Below, piece by piece: positions 47,284-60,303 of a stretch of DNA of 64,000 bases; position 1 is the first letter of the stretch; every line of letters starts with the position of its first letter. The translations under genes and the position numbers were made by a program. The notes under the pieces are model-generated. The model saw nothing but the letters and a program-made list of their open reading frames with translations, had not been told where the DNA came from and did no database searches. Source of the stretch: Isoetes taiwanensis (taxonomy: Eukaryota > Streptophyta > Lycopodiopsida > Isoetales > Isoetaceae). Location of the stretch: positions 3,886,085 to 3,950,084 of the forward strand of contig JAJEKV010000008.1 in NCBI GenBank assembly GCA_021234155.1. The letters run 5' to 3'.

Positions 47284-48053
47284 CTTTTGTACAGAAACGT
47301 TTTTCTCATGTTGTTAAGAAGTGCACTGGTTTTGGCTAGCTCGACAGGAGTTGTTGAGCCGATCAGGAACTGACAGTTTTTGACCGAGTACAGCCTATAG
47401 AATAGCTGATTTCCAGACTGTGCCTTCCGAATCAGAACCTTCTGAGCCTTTATTGAGTGCTTCCCATCTATTATCATGAAATCTATCTCTTGGTTGTTGA
47501 TGAAGTCATCTAGCTTGTTCCACATTAGTACCTTCCTCATCTTTGTATCGTAAGGCACTACATCTACGGGCATTGGTACCTGCCCTGGATTTTCGATCAT
47601 GCTATTGACTATTTCCAACTGCTTGTCGTACCTTCTGCTGACATAAATAGCTTTAGTGGACCTGAAAAGCCTATCAACGTGGACGGGATGGGTGAAGCTA
47701 AGGCCTAGTGGATACTTGTCAGCATATTTTTTTAGCTTGCTCATCGCCTCTAATTGCCTTGTCTTGTCATCATTACTTATAAGGCCTGTTGTGACTTTTG
47801 TAGTGTCCCTGCCTCTAGAACTTGCATCTTCCTTATCCTTCAATGCCTGCATGTAGACACTGCCTGAGGGCCTCGTGCTGATGGCTCGTCGTATAGTTGA
47901 AAGCCCTTCGCATATTCTCTTAGCGCCAAGGGCTCGCCAACTGTCCAGCCAAATTTGAACGGGGTATCGGCCAGTCTCTTTAAAACAATTAGAACTGCAG
48001 CGATTAATCTTCTTTAGGCTCTTCTTAGTTTTTTGCCCCGCTTCAAGTAACAC
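47284..48053 (-). CDS. Gene X central exon (open, ~257 aa)
   Basis: The longest clean coding stretch in the window. It is a basic protein (MLLEAGQKTKKSLKKINRC) with mixed alpha/beta-looking sequence. The block around 47470 reads DFINNQEIDFMIIDGKHSIKAQ, followed by LFYRLYSVKNCQFLIGSTTPVELAKTSALLNNMRK. The DGKHS phrase after a hydrophobic beta-like strand resembles the DGQHR/ParB-like nuclease motif, but key residues differ and I do not assign the function. Codon structure is intact over the whole exon, whereas the homologous parts of copies A (1080-1740) and B are broken, which argues that this copy is youngest or under constraint. No signal peptide or membrane segment. Confidence 0.6.
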
Positions 48054-50772
48054 TAAACAATATGAATCGTCCAGCTTCTTCGTGTGATATAACGATTCCC
48101 CTCAGGCTCTTCATTTGATCGGGCTTTTTTACCCTAGACATAAAAATAAGATCTGTCTTTCCACTAGTCTTGAAGATCTCGACATACCATTCGACCCTTT
48201 TAAGATCTTCTTCCGACGGAAGGTTCTACCGAGCCTTTTACTATTCCGTATGTATCTTCTAACGCCAACACATGTTGTAGGTCCGTAATGGTTACGCCTT
48301 CATCATTTGCTTTTCTTCACGGAGGATGTTTGACTGAGTTTGGTTTTCCTTTTGATTGTCCTTTGTGTTCCTGCAGAATGATAGCATAATGTTAATGTTG
48401 AAATGGGAAAATATATGATAACTTGCAACGTATGTAACAAAACACGTTTGGCGCGCTTTGAAACCGAACTTGAGAGATTTTAAACTTAGTCTAAATTGCG
48501 TCAGGGGCGTTTTGTCCGAAAAAAAAGAAGGGATTTGTCAATATAGAATCCAGAGATAAGAAACAAACATAATGCTTGAAATATATGCACCAGCTTAGGA
48601 ATTTTAATCTTAATATGAAAGCACAATTAACTATAGAAGACTGTTCTACTAGCTATAGAAGACTAAAAATACTAGATATAGAAATGAACCAAAACACAAC
48701 ATGAAAAAGAAAAAGAAAAACAAAGATATCTCGTCATATATATAGCATATATTTGCATACATCTTGGGACATATGAACTTAAGTATTAGAGGACATGTGC
48801 TTCTTAGCGGATAATAACTGTAGTATTAAAGAAAAACATCCTGGAAACCTAACGAAAGGAGAGACATATAAACAAAATATATAAGAAAAACTGATGAATA
48901 CCTGAACCACTGGCTGAATTAGTGCTTTCAACTTGTTCAGCAAGATCATGTGTTGCTTTGGCATGTCACCCACCGCTACCTGATGCCAGATCTTCCAGAT
49001 GCCATAGAACTGCAAGTTCGGAAGATATGTTATGAGACTGGAGTTTTTATTCAAATTTATATGTATGGGTTGATAATCTAAGCCATCAGATTAAAACCGT
49101 TATTTTAAATTCCTGTCATTTTAAAATTATACCCCCTAAAGTAACGGCCCGTCCCGCTCATTTACATTTTTTAAATGTGTTTTTCTTTTTATTGCAATTT
49201 CAAGAAAATATCAATTCTTGTTTTCAAGAAGCGCATATGTGGCAAGCTACTTCCACCTAATCGGCCACCTAATCTCTCAGATCACTGACCCGCTTCCGAT
49301 AGCATCTTCAACGCCTTCAATCAACCATCTTCAGCGTCTACAATCGATCATGTTGGCTAAACTACAGTGAGTATCATTCTATTCTGAATATGCACAACTT
49401 CGTCTTGTTTTTTTTTTTTTCCATGCCAATTCTCTCATTCTGGTTGTTTATCAGTGTCGGAGAAGAATGTTATCTTTAACAGCAAACTTGAAGCATTGAG
49501 TAGGATTATGTAAAGTCGAAGATCTGAATCCAAGTTCTATGTGCCATGGTGTTCCCCTTGGAAACTGTTTCTGTAAAATTTCAATTATAAATTGCAATTA
49601 TGAGGATGAGACTCTTCCACGAAGACATCTCGCTGGCGACATAGTTGGCGAAAGCGTGGGCACATTTGTAGCATAGCCAAAAGAATGTTTGAAAAAGTAT
49701 GTATATAATTCTATTGATTACTGAAACATGAGATGAATATATCATAATGATGAATATTGAATTTTTGATGCTTTTAGCTGGGCCTTATCAACCCTAGAAA
49801 ACCACACATGGTTTCTTGGGGTTGGTCAGACTGGTTAGATGGCATCAAAGGATTTCAATATTTTCGACATTGCGAGAGAACATAATAAACGTCTTGTGAG
49901 TTTAGATGTAAACATTTAATTAGGCACTGCGGTACAAAATTGCGCCAGGCACGAGATTGCTTTAAGATTCACAAAATGGGATGTACATATTTTTGTTTTA
50001 GTGTCAAAATGCGTCAGGCGCGAGTTCTTTTCAAACTAACATAATGAGGCTGTACATATCTAACACAATGAGGCTGTACATATCTCTACAAAATGTCACA
50101 AAGGCCCACTTGATCAGCAAGAATTGGGAATGTCGAGTCTCTATATCGCAACATATTCACATCTCCGGCCTTCCTAATCATATCCTCATACTTATTTGTT
50201 GGCATGAGATATACCAAGAGAATAAGGAGTCGTATAAACCCCGTGATGCGATGGTAGCATTCCCATGGCCTTACATCCACCTCTTTTTGTAGGTTTCCCC
50301 TTAAGCCTTTTATATTCCTTATCATTCATCATGGCTATCATAATGATTAGCACATGCGAGATTTTACTTTCTGTACTGTCCCTGTTTTTGTCTATCAGTA
50401 TTGCTTGCGGTATCACTTTAACGCATTCTAAATCCTTTGCAGCAGATAGAGCCTATGCATAGGATATGTAGAGATCTGTCATAAAACCACCACATGTATT
50501 GCAGATTGCACACTTAAAACCAGTGGACACTTGGTAAAAGAAAGTGGATTCTTCTTCCGGGGTCTGCTTCACCAACATGACTTTTCTTTTCAAGTCGGAT
50601 GCCACTTTCATGTGAAGCCCACATAGGTGTGCAACGTTTTTTTATTTCTTCTTCAGATCGTCGTTGGAGACGTTGTATTTTTGCATTAGTCCTAGCTCCG
50701 ACAATGACCACTCCCCTGTAAGCCTTTGTAATTCCTCTCCAACTGCCTTCTTGAGCACTCGAATATTTTTCA

Positions 50773-51945
50773 TGTGACGAGCCTGCCGAGTTGACCCTCT
50801 TGGCAACTCGGGATCTTGTCTATACTTAAGGCTAGATCTAAGTTGTTATGAAAACTTTAATCAACGATTTGGTGAAGAATTTAATCTTCCAATAAATAAT
50901 GGAAAATGATTCACTTCTTATTAATATCCAACTATTGTAATATAATTCAAGAGAAATACATCCATAATAGATTTATTCAAAACCAAAGCTAAGATTCAAA
51001 TTTAGAAAACTCCAAAGTCACCACGATCCTCAACAAGCAGACCATCAAGCATCGCCCGAGCACCACCTTGCTCAATCAACGATGCACTCAAAGGGGTTAG
51101 TCCTTGTGACTAAGTGGGGATCCCAAAGCTGCCTCCGCGATGCATAAAACATCTTGGAAGTCTTGAATAACAAACATAACAACTCAAAGACACAAGAACC
51201 TATGGTGCAACACTAGACTATGACAATAAAGAAAACAACATAAACATCAAGAGCAAAGAACATAACCAGAGTACCAAACCATCATAAGCAAACTCGGGAC
51301 AATGGGTAGCTCACCCACCTACATACAGCCCCAGTAGCATGTTGCCCGCCCCCACATTCCAAGCCCCCAGAGCAAATTCAGATAAGATACCCTCCTCTTC
51401 ACCCGCCCCGCACTCGAGGACCTCTTACCATGGGGTTTCACAAGAGTTGATCGACGTAGCAATCCCCCGCCAGAGAACTAACGCCTGTCACAGAGCACAA
51501 GAACCACAGAGAATCACAGATGAACATGAGCATGCGGATCGGATGCATCTTCAAATGATACCCCGCCCTTCCGCGACTTTTCTTTATAAAGGACTTCCTT
51601 TTGATGCACCCGCCCGTAACCGAGATCGCTTCTTCATCGTCGAACCTCGGCCTTCCTCATCTCTATGACATGGAGATCGAATATTGATGTGTCGACAGAG
51701 GAAATCTGCCTTTGTGAATTAGGCAACTTCTTCTCCACATAGGCATCCTGCATTCATTCCATTTATCCTGCACTGGTCAAGCAAATATTATCTTGCGCAT
51801 CCTTGGTACAAGAGGGGCTTCGATGATCTCCCCATTTCATCCTTTTTTTTTTTCCTTCAATCTGGTGCTCTTACTCTTGTCCTCAGATATGGTCTCGACA
51901 AAAGTGTCCTTTCTAGCAATTTGAATTCGCTTTTGACCGACTTTC
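50773..51945 (-). repeat. Inverted gypsy LTR fragment
   Basis: Begins on the plus strand TGTGACGAGCCTGCCGAG, the reverse complement of the end of the long LTR at 8975. Similarity holds over about 770 bp (for example the CCTCTTACCATGG...AGAGTTGA block near 51420), then fades by about 51550. No partner LTR or priming sites are adjacent. It cuts gene X at 50772. Confidence 0.7.
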
Positions 51946-51948
51946 CTG

Positions 51949-52012
51949 CCTGCATTGGTTTCCCATATTCTATCCATTGGTTACGAGCATGCCGCAATTG
52001 CTCTATATAAGG
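51949..52012 (-). repeat. Small gene X fragment
   Basis: CTGCATTGGTTTCCCATATT...GGTTACGAGCAT repeats 46909-46953 of the gene X 3' exon (NQWIEYGKPMQ). It lies on the far side of the LTR fragment. Confidence 0.75.
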
Positions 52013-52046
52013 ACTACAAAAAATCTATTTAAATTTGGTTTTTCCG

Positions 52047-54374
52047 ATCTAGAGGAAAACTTTTGGATTTGTTTTTTTAAATTAGTTTTCTAAGGTTGTG
52101 ATGGGGTTTTTCGAGCGGAAATGTTTCTGGCTTGCTTCCAAAAATCTACCGCTGGCCTTTACCAAGAAATTCAATTATGAGGCCGCTCAGGTTATCCATC
52201 CCCAATTTTTGGTGGCATGGGCACGGCATGAGAGCCACGTTGTTCCCGCCTAACCCTATTGTTGATGTTGATTCTTTTCCCAAGATGTGATTGAATACAC
52301 AAGGCCTCCTGCTTTTTTATCTTTTGCAAAGTCGACTTTTGTTCGGACGGGGAAGAAGGTCGGGCTTAGTTTTGCATGTTGAGGCGAAAATTTTCTGAAG
52401 AATGGGGTTTTGGAGTTAGTTACTGATTACAAACCGATATTAGGCAAGATATCAAGCTCTTTCGCTCAATTACATGTGTCAAGATTCATGTCGATAATGT
52501 CTTTGTTTTGTTCTTCCCTAAGTAAAAAAATCGAGAAAGAATTTTTAGTGCTTGGGGTTTTGGATGGATCTCTTCATTGATTAGAATGATTGAGCTGCGG
52601 ATCCAAAAAATTAGAGAAATTTGTTTATGGATGGCTTTGAATTTTGGGGTTCCTGATTTTGGGGGCCCTTTTGCATGAGCTGGCCCTCGATTGCTTAAGT
52701 TGAAGGGGCAATTATGTCCTTTAACCCAGCTTGCTCATCGCCTTTTCTCTAGCCATGGTAGATGCCAATATCATAATAAGTCGAGGAGATTTAGAAGAGA
52801 ATTGCAACTGCATGAATGAAGAAAGATTAAGCTTGGTACCAAATAAAATATGATATTTGCTAAAAATCTGCATGAGTTTTTCGTGGAAAGTTACCTAGCC
52901 TTTTTTTCCTTGGTGTTCTCACAAACTGGGGTATGTCTGTCAACTCATATCTTCTTTTCCTTAGTGTTTGTGGTAAATTATAGATGGGCATCCATTGAAG
53001 TTCCATACCACAACCAGTGTGGCCATCCTGCCACCATCTCATAGTATTTGTTTTGGCCTTATTTTAACAAGTATCCGTTCATATAAATGAATTCAAAAGA
53101 GTTTTTAAAACTGATTCCTGGCTCACATGCTCATAAGTTGTTCATCTTCATGGATTCTCAACTCGCTCCAGATTTATAACCACCAGGGTATGTTGTGTGT
53201 GACCGATCTAGAGAAAAACTTTTTGGATTTGTTTTTAAATTAGTTTTCTAAGGTTGTGATGTGGTTTTTCGAGCGGAAAATTTTCTCGGCGTTCCAAAAA
53301 TTGGTTGTTGTCCTTTACCACGAAATTCAATTATGGGGCAGCTCAGGTTATCCATCCCCAATTTTTGGTGGCATGGGCACGGCATGAGAGCCACGTTGTC
53401 TTGCGCTCTAACCCTATTGTTGATGTCGATTCTTTCCGGCATGCGATTGAATAGACAAGGCCTCCATGTTTTTTTTATTTAATCGACTTTGTTCGGACGG
53501 GGAAGAAGGTCGGGCTTAGTTTTGCATGTTGAGGCGGTGAAGAATGGGAGTTTTTGGAGTTAGTTATGGTGATTGCAGCCGATATTAGGCAAGAGATCAA
53601 GCTCTTCTGCTCAATTACATGTGTCAAAGCATTCATGTCAGGTAATGTCTGTTGTTTTGTTCTTCCTTAAGTAAAAAATCGAGAAAGAATTTTTAGTGCT
53701 TGGGGTTTTCGGCATGGATCTCTTCACTGGATTAGAATGATTGAGCGTGTGGATCGAAAAATTAGAGAAATTTGTTTCATATGGCTTTGAATGTTGGGGT
53801 TCCTGATTTTGGGGCCCTCTTTTGCCCGAGCTAGCCCTGATTGCTTAAGTTGAAGGGGCAATTTTGTCCTTTTAACCCGTGCTTGCTCATCGTTTTTTCC
53901 GCCATGGCGTATGCCAATATCATAATGAGTCGAGGAGATTTAGAAGAGAATTGCAACTGCATGAATGAAGAAAGATTGAGCTTGATACCAAACAAAATAT
54001 GATATTTGCTAAAAATCTGCATAAGTTTTTCGTGGAAAGTTACCTAGTCTTTTTTTTTCTTGTCGCTCACAACCGGGTATGTCCATCACTCATATCTTCT
54101 TTTCCTTAGTGTTTGAGGTAAATTGTAGAATGTTTTGCTAACGGCTTTGAAGTTGTGCTAGAGATGGGCATCCATTGAAGTTCCATAACACAACCAAGCA
54201 GGGCCATCCCGGCCACCATCTCATAGTATTTGTTTTGGCCTTATTTTAACAAGTATCAGTTCATATAAATGACTTCAACAGAGTTTTTAAAACTGATTCC
54301 TGGCTCACATGCTCATAAGTTGTTCATCTTCATGGATTCTCAACTCGCTCCAGATTTATAACCACCAGGGTATT
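52047..54374. repeat. 1.16 kb tandem duplication (two units)
   Basis: Units 52047-53205 and 53206-54374 both start GATCTAGAG(G/A)AAAACTTTTGGATTTG and end CCAGATTTATAACCACCAGGGTAT. They differ by short indels throughout. No conserved reading frame crosses both. Small direct frames (for example 52850-53044) are broken in the second unit, so I call it non-coding. Confidence 0.88.
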
Positions 54375-54837
54375 TTGTCTTACAACATTTGGATTTTGTT
54401 TGAAATTGTTTTATTTTTAGTCATTCTTTATATGTGTATTCAAGTGTTAGGAATTGTATAGCCATCTATCCTAAGACATTCGATGTTTCATGGTGTCTCA
54501 TGGTTAGAGCACCGTCATCTTGGAAGACATAGCCACACCATCATTGGGAATGTATTTTGAATTTCGAAAGATTTTAAGGTTATCCAGGGATAAAATTAGT
54601 TTAATGTGATTCAATGTCATTGAATTGGTTCACGCTAGCTTTTATTGGCTTTGCATTCTCGTGTGTGAGTCTTGATCGAAAAATACATTATATGTCCATG
54701 TTCCATGCAGGCATTTGTTGATCATCTATGATTTTGTTGTGATTTTGTGGCTCTGAATGGTTGCCATCATCGCACTTCATTTTTTGTCTTATTCAATTTA
54801 GTTATATGCAGTTAAACATGTATTTCCTTCATTTTGC
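54375..54837. other. Non-coding, probable intron or upstream region
   Basis: AT-rich, ending in a pyrimidine tract and TTTTGCAG at about 54839. No feature beyond that acceptor. Confidence 0.4.
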
Positions 54838-55960
54838 AGGTCCGAACATATGGAAGACATCTGCTTAGTATATAATACTTCCAACATGTCTTTCAAAGGT
54901 AACGTAGTATGTGCACTAAATTTGAATGTACCCAGCTTTCACATAGGTTTAATGCATTGGTTCAAAAGTATAAGGTAATAGTACATTGAAGAGTTCTATA
55001 AATTTGTTACTCACTAAATTGTCATAATGGATATAAACTTGCGTAGGCACCGGTTATCTCGAAAAAATGTCAGTATGGTCTCATGAGAGGAAATTTACAC
55101 ATTAGCAGGTGAGTTCATCTTTGTTGTACCTATAATTATATTGGTGGTCTTGCTTCTGCAACTACAAAGACAACTTGACTTATCATCATCAAATGTGTAA
55201 TATTATTTATTGTATCATGAACTTCAGAGTTGAAGTACGTTGGCATTTTTGATATGCAAAGAATACTATTGTTGGTAAGACATGCTTCCTCTATTTTAGG
55301 TTTTGCTTTAAAAGTGCCTTGCGTTCATGCTCTGGAGAACTGCTTCATTCCACAGTTAACTATTTCATTCCACATTTAATTGTTAAAGTTTAGGGTTCAT
55401 TTTAATATTTCTTAATAAGTAGAACATGCAGAAGTATTTTCTCTTTTCTGTGTCAGGAATAAGCCGCTCGCACATTTTCTATTTTCACTCCTATATTAAT
55501 AAAGCATTGGCAACAATGTATGCTTATGAAGGTTGTGGACCTAGACCCAAGATCTCGATGGTCCATGTGAGCAAACTAGGAAAGCACCAAACAGGTCTCT
55601 ATGTTGTTACTGAAGCTTGCTTATCTTTTCTAAGTCACTTTTCATTGAATCTTTTAGTGCCCCAAACAATTGGAACTATTGGGCTATATGCGAAACGATC
55701 CTATAAAATTAGGCTTCTTTTTTCTTTTCGCTATATTTTATCATGCCACAAAATTGCCTTTTGTCTGTCAAAACTTTATCTCAAAGTTCTTTTAAGATCA
55801 TATTATATTAACACTTTTATATACGCTTATTCTATGAGCTTTGCATACACCGAGTGATAAATGGCTAGCCCTCGATTTAGCTTATTGCATGTGTTTCTTT
55901 ATTGCAGATGTCACTGCGGCATTTGGATGACATTATTGAAGGAGTTACCTTTCAGGTTGG
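54838..55960 (+). CDS. Candidate 5' exons of a split host gene
   Basis: Several short stretches have splice-like borders. The first is about 54841-54897 (SEHMEDICLVYNTSNMSFK, between TTTTGCAG and GTAACG). The second starts near 55048 (TGYLEKMSVWSHERK). The third, about 55458-55590, follows TGTGTCAG (GISRSHIFYFHSY, then YEGCGPRPKISMVHVSK). The fourth, 55907-55953, lies between ATTGCAG and GTTGG (MSLRHLDDIIEGVTFQ). Phases of the first two can be joined. I recognise no family from these peptides. The link to the lipase-type exon at 62646 rests only on strand and order; the 6 kb transposon at 56444-62509 would lie in the intervening intron. Confidence 0.3.
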
Positions 55961-56439
55961 AAACTTTATTCTTCCTGGTTTATTATTATAAAATTGACTT
56001 GCCATCTTCGTTTTATCAACGCAATAATTTGATATATGTTGTGAGCTATGTAAAAACAAGAGTCTAGATAAAGTAGTATGATGGCTATGCTCTGATATAC
56101 TCTGATGCATATAAAGGTATGTTTCAATTCTTTATTTTAGATCTTCTTATAGTTAATCTGTAATCGACAATTGCTCTATAAATATTTATGGGCGTAATCC
56201 AACAGTTTGGGCCTTTAGAGCAAGGATGTCCCTTTTGATTTGGAACTCATTGCAAATCACTAGCATTAAGGAGTATGGATTTGCCGCATGATTATTTCTT
56301 AGATTGTGCTTTAGAATCATAATAGGTAACAATTTAAATAACTGCTACATGTTTGTTGAGTTGTATAGTTCCCTCTGCTCGAAGAATCCACAGGCATTGC
56401 ATACCAATTTCCAAGTCATATGCTTTAAGACCCGATGGC
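55961..56439. other. Non-coding, probable intron sequence
   Basis: AT-rich with stop codons in all frames over most of its length; nothing recognised. It joins directly to the TTAA target of the transposon. Confidence 0.4.
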
Positions 56440-58759
56440 TTAACACTAGAGTGGTCCCGGGGACCATTCCTGGTCCATGGACCAGAATTGGTCCAGTTTA
56501 CCCACTGCCACTTAAACCAGTATATCTGAGAATAGAAGTTTCAATTTCATGATATATCGCCACCATATCAATCTTTACTTGATTCTTAATGAGCTTTGAG
56601 AATTTCAAGACCAATGAACTTCCCTATATGTTGTAGTGATTGTTCAAATATTAGAGACTTTGGCCAGTTTACGCAATGTCCAAAAAACTCGGTGATTCTT
56701 GAGTTTTCCTAGCATAAACAGGCCTAAATCTTGCTAAAATTGGAAGTATTTGTCTATTTATGATAGAACACATTGATTTGTATGTTTTCAATTTTGGTTG
56801 CTATCATCTAACATCTGTGGAAGCCTGCGAACCCTATTTTGTTCAAAAATGCTGCTTGCGGTTTAGGAATTATTTATTTCTTATTATTACAAATTTTGGT
56901 TTAGTTCTTGTGGCCATGGGTTCTTAACTATATGAAGTACAATCTTATGTTTTTTTTGGAGTGTTCATAAGTTATATCAACTTCAAAATCTAAAAGAGAA
57001 ATTCCTATACAGAATTTAGGACAAAAGTTTTTGTAAAAATGTTCCAAAATCACCATTTGTAAGTATCACGAGGGTAACAAATATTGTAATTTTCTTATAT
57101 CTACATAGAAAATTACTCTATCAACTTGCATATAGTGTCATTAGGATTTAACCATGCAATTAACTAGATTTAAAGATGATGTACATCCATAGGATTAACA
57201 TATTATATTAAAGGCTAAAAATTTGAGTTAATTCCAAAATTATAGGCTAAAAACCCATCACTTACTAGCTAGTGATGTTTATTGATGAATGAAAGTGAAG
57301 ATCGTGAAGTTTAAGTATAAGAATAAAAAATTAAATCATATTACCTTTGATGCGTCTTTCTCAGCTTTGTAGAGAGCATGCTATATTTCTTCAAATAAGC
57401 CTTCCAAATGGTTCAAAATATGACAAGGGACATATATATAGGTCCCTTATGTAAGTTATGTGGCTTTCTTGCAAAAACATACGGAGAAACATGGTTATTT
57501 TCTACTAGTATAAAACTGGTATATCCATTGCTGCTACAAATCATTAGAGTTTTAGTAGGATAATGTTACAAGTAGGTCATCTTTCATGTACACTATATTT
57601 TTCATGAATGCGAGCCTTCCTTTGCAATATAACTCTCTATTTTCATATTGAAATAACGTATTATTTGAAAGATACAAATATAATTAAGCATGAACCATTT
57701 ATGGTCCATAACTAGACCAATTGTATAGAGCATATATCTCTCACTAGCCCTATCTATTTTGTCCCCATAATGATACCATGGTTTCTTACCTTTGATAACA
57801 TAATCTTTGAAAGGTGTGAGTGGAAGTCCATGTAGATTCAATTGGTGAATAAGTACCCCATAAATTCACAGTTGTTTGTGCTTAAACATTGCCCTCAAAT
57901 TATGCAAGCTCGTTTAACCAATTAATTTTATCCTATAGAGAATTGTACGCATAAACTATATTCTAAAGTTGAGATCAAAATTGATTAAGATGTTGTCTCT
58001 ATTAATTTTTAAACTTCCAGTCCTGTGGACCAATAATGGTCTCATAAGGAACTCATATATGAGCCTAACTTAACTTTTTATAGTCATAAACTTCCATATT
58101 TTGCTTTGAATTTTTTTTTGATTGATTTCATGACATGGGACATTTTAAGAATGTGATTTTTTCAAAGTCATATCTCAAGGATAAATCTAGAATAAACATA
58201 GAAGACATATTTGAATTTAATGCTATAAAGTTTAATCCAAATCTCAAGGTTATGATCAACAAATATTTGCATTACTAAAGTAAATCAGAAGCTATTTATA
58301 TCCCAAAATTCAACTTGAGGTCAATTAACATAAGAAAGTTATTGATTTTAAATGGACCTATGGACCACTAATGGGCTCAGGTATACATTTCTTGATTTCT
58401 TGTGACCATGTCTTTTGCGTTTTTAAGGGTATCTTCAGACCCGTCGTTAGGTTAGGTTAAGTTAAAAAAAATTAACTAGCTAATTAACTTTAATATAACA
58501 ATTATATTCGCACCCAAAAGAGTTAAGTTTCCATTAAATGCTATACTTAACTAAAAACAATCAAAATATCTTCACAACGAGCATAGTTAAATTACCAATT
58601 TTAACTTAACTAAACAACATGGATCGTTGTTCAGACATTGTCTTGTTAAGTTAGTAGTAATCAAAATGCCTTCAGACATGTTATTGGTTAGGATAAAATT
58701 TTAACTTAACTAGAATGCCTTCAGATATATCAATGGTTAGATTAAACTTTTAACTTTAA

Positions 58760-60300
58760 GTTTACTATCTTAAACTTAAATAATTGCCCAATAACCTGTT
58801 TAAACTACTTGTTATTTGAAAGATTTTGCTTTACCCACTTTTTATTACCCATAATTACAATGGTATAAAGTTTGTACCAAACAAAATATACCATATTATA
58901 TTTTGAGCATACTAAATACAAACACAAAATGTATATCATACATTAAAACTTATCAGTAAAGTAATAAAGTAAACAATTTCTACATTCAAGTAAATACCAA
59001 GTTTCTATATTTCTGCACCATCACAAGACAAGAACAATATGATCCTTTATATGTCAATCTGATCCTATTCTATTTACTTTGTCAATGAAGCCCGAGAACA
59101 TGTTTAATCCTCGCCTCACGCAAAGGTGCATTTGACAATGGGAACATGATTCTTCCATGTTGCTATATGAAGTGCAAGCTTGAACCAAATGCGCCCTTCC
59201 ATCAACGCTTCCATTGTTCTTCTTCAAAAGTTGTTAAAGCTATATCCACATCGTGCACATTTCAAAGGTGGACTTGCACCACGCCTCTTAATGGACTAGT
59301 ACCAAAGCCCCGCCGAGCAACGCCTTGCTTAACATCTTGTCGTGGATTATTATGCTCCATTTTTTAATACAAGAATTAAAACACTTGTCATATGCAAAAC
59401 AAACTATCCTCCCGCTCTCTTCAATTTAGATATATGCACTAGAATTGACTTGCACAAAGCCGATATTTGATGCACAAATTAGGACATAGTGCAGACTAGT
59501 AGTTTGAGCCCTTCCCATCATCATCCATGTCTTCACCAAGATAGAACGTGAGTACCAACAACCATTGGCATATTCCCATAGTCCTAACTAAAACTATTAA
59601 TATTTCTCAAATTTTATAGTTATTTCTATAGGCCAAGGCAAGAAAAGGGCACATTAATATCGCTGAAATAGATATTCCCCGTAAATCAAAATCCATGAAT
59701 GCCCGCAACATTGGAAACAAAAAGAGCGTTTTTGAGCAAACCTTCCCAACGTTTTTATTAACACTCCAAAGAAATGTTCCTATAAATCAGAAGCTTTCCT
59801 ACATTACAATCACATTTAAGAAACCACAAAGATTGATATAAAGGCACCTAAATACCTATCACTACTACCGGGCCAAAGATGGAGTGCAAACATCACAAAT
59901 ACCTCAAAAAAGATGAATTCAATGATTCAAATCTTTCACCCGAGAAGAAATCTAGTACTTCATAGCCCTATTTCCAAAAACTTGCACATAGCCTTGTATT
60001 GGAACATTGCACATTCTTCACGGCTATGGCAATCCAATTTATAATACCCAACAAATTCACCTCTTTTTCATAGCCATGTGTTAAGATTTTGCACATGCTT
60101 CATGATTATGGCAATTTGATTCACAACACCCACCATTCATCTCTTTTTTCGGGGACACCTCTTTTTCAAGCACGCCATCTACCGCCGCCGTCCCAAATCT
60201 GCCCCAACCGACAATGATATGGCGCCTATTCCAAACTCAGCCTAAGGTATGGTATATTAAACTTCGGACTTTCCACTTTTATCTCTCGACCGCATTGTCT
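58760..60300. other. Interior of the Harbinger-like element left of the PPR remnant
   Basis: AT-rich, without a recognisable transposase. A small open frame at 59146-59367 has no known motif. Near 59940-60130 the phrase CAC-ATAGCC(T/A)TG...GCACAT recurs two or three times, a minor internal repeat. Confidence 0.45.
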
Positions 60301-60303
60301 TTC

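Larger units (their letters stand above)
46411..50772 (-). pseudogene. Gene X locus, inverted copy (most complete)
   Basis: The best preserved copy of an unknown multi-exon gene. Reading the minus strand from 50772: KAVGEELQRLTGEWSLSELG, a Lys-rich stretch, TGFKCAICNTCGG (possible zinc ribbon) and CYHRITGFIRLLI (about 50240). After a non-coding gap comes an acidic/Lys-rich exon (about 48390-48060). The 257-residue open frame at 48053-47280 includes IIDGKHSIKAQKVLIRKAQ and ends in the intron at 47283-46970. The next exon begins FEQLKDARNQWIEYGKP. The 3' exon region repeats the KPTKR...WxCYHR block found near the 5' end, so the locus has internal direct repeats. A LTR element breaks it at 46410/43456, and an LTR truncates it at 50772. 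Confidence 0.55.

Noticed and set aside
47284-48053. Firm assignment of gene X as a ParB/DGQHR nuclease
   Set aside because: Only the DGKH-like phrase matches; the Arg of the signature is missing and no other motif was found.
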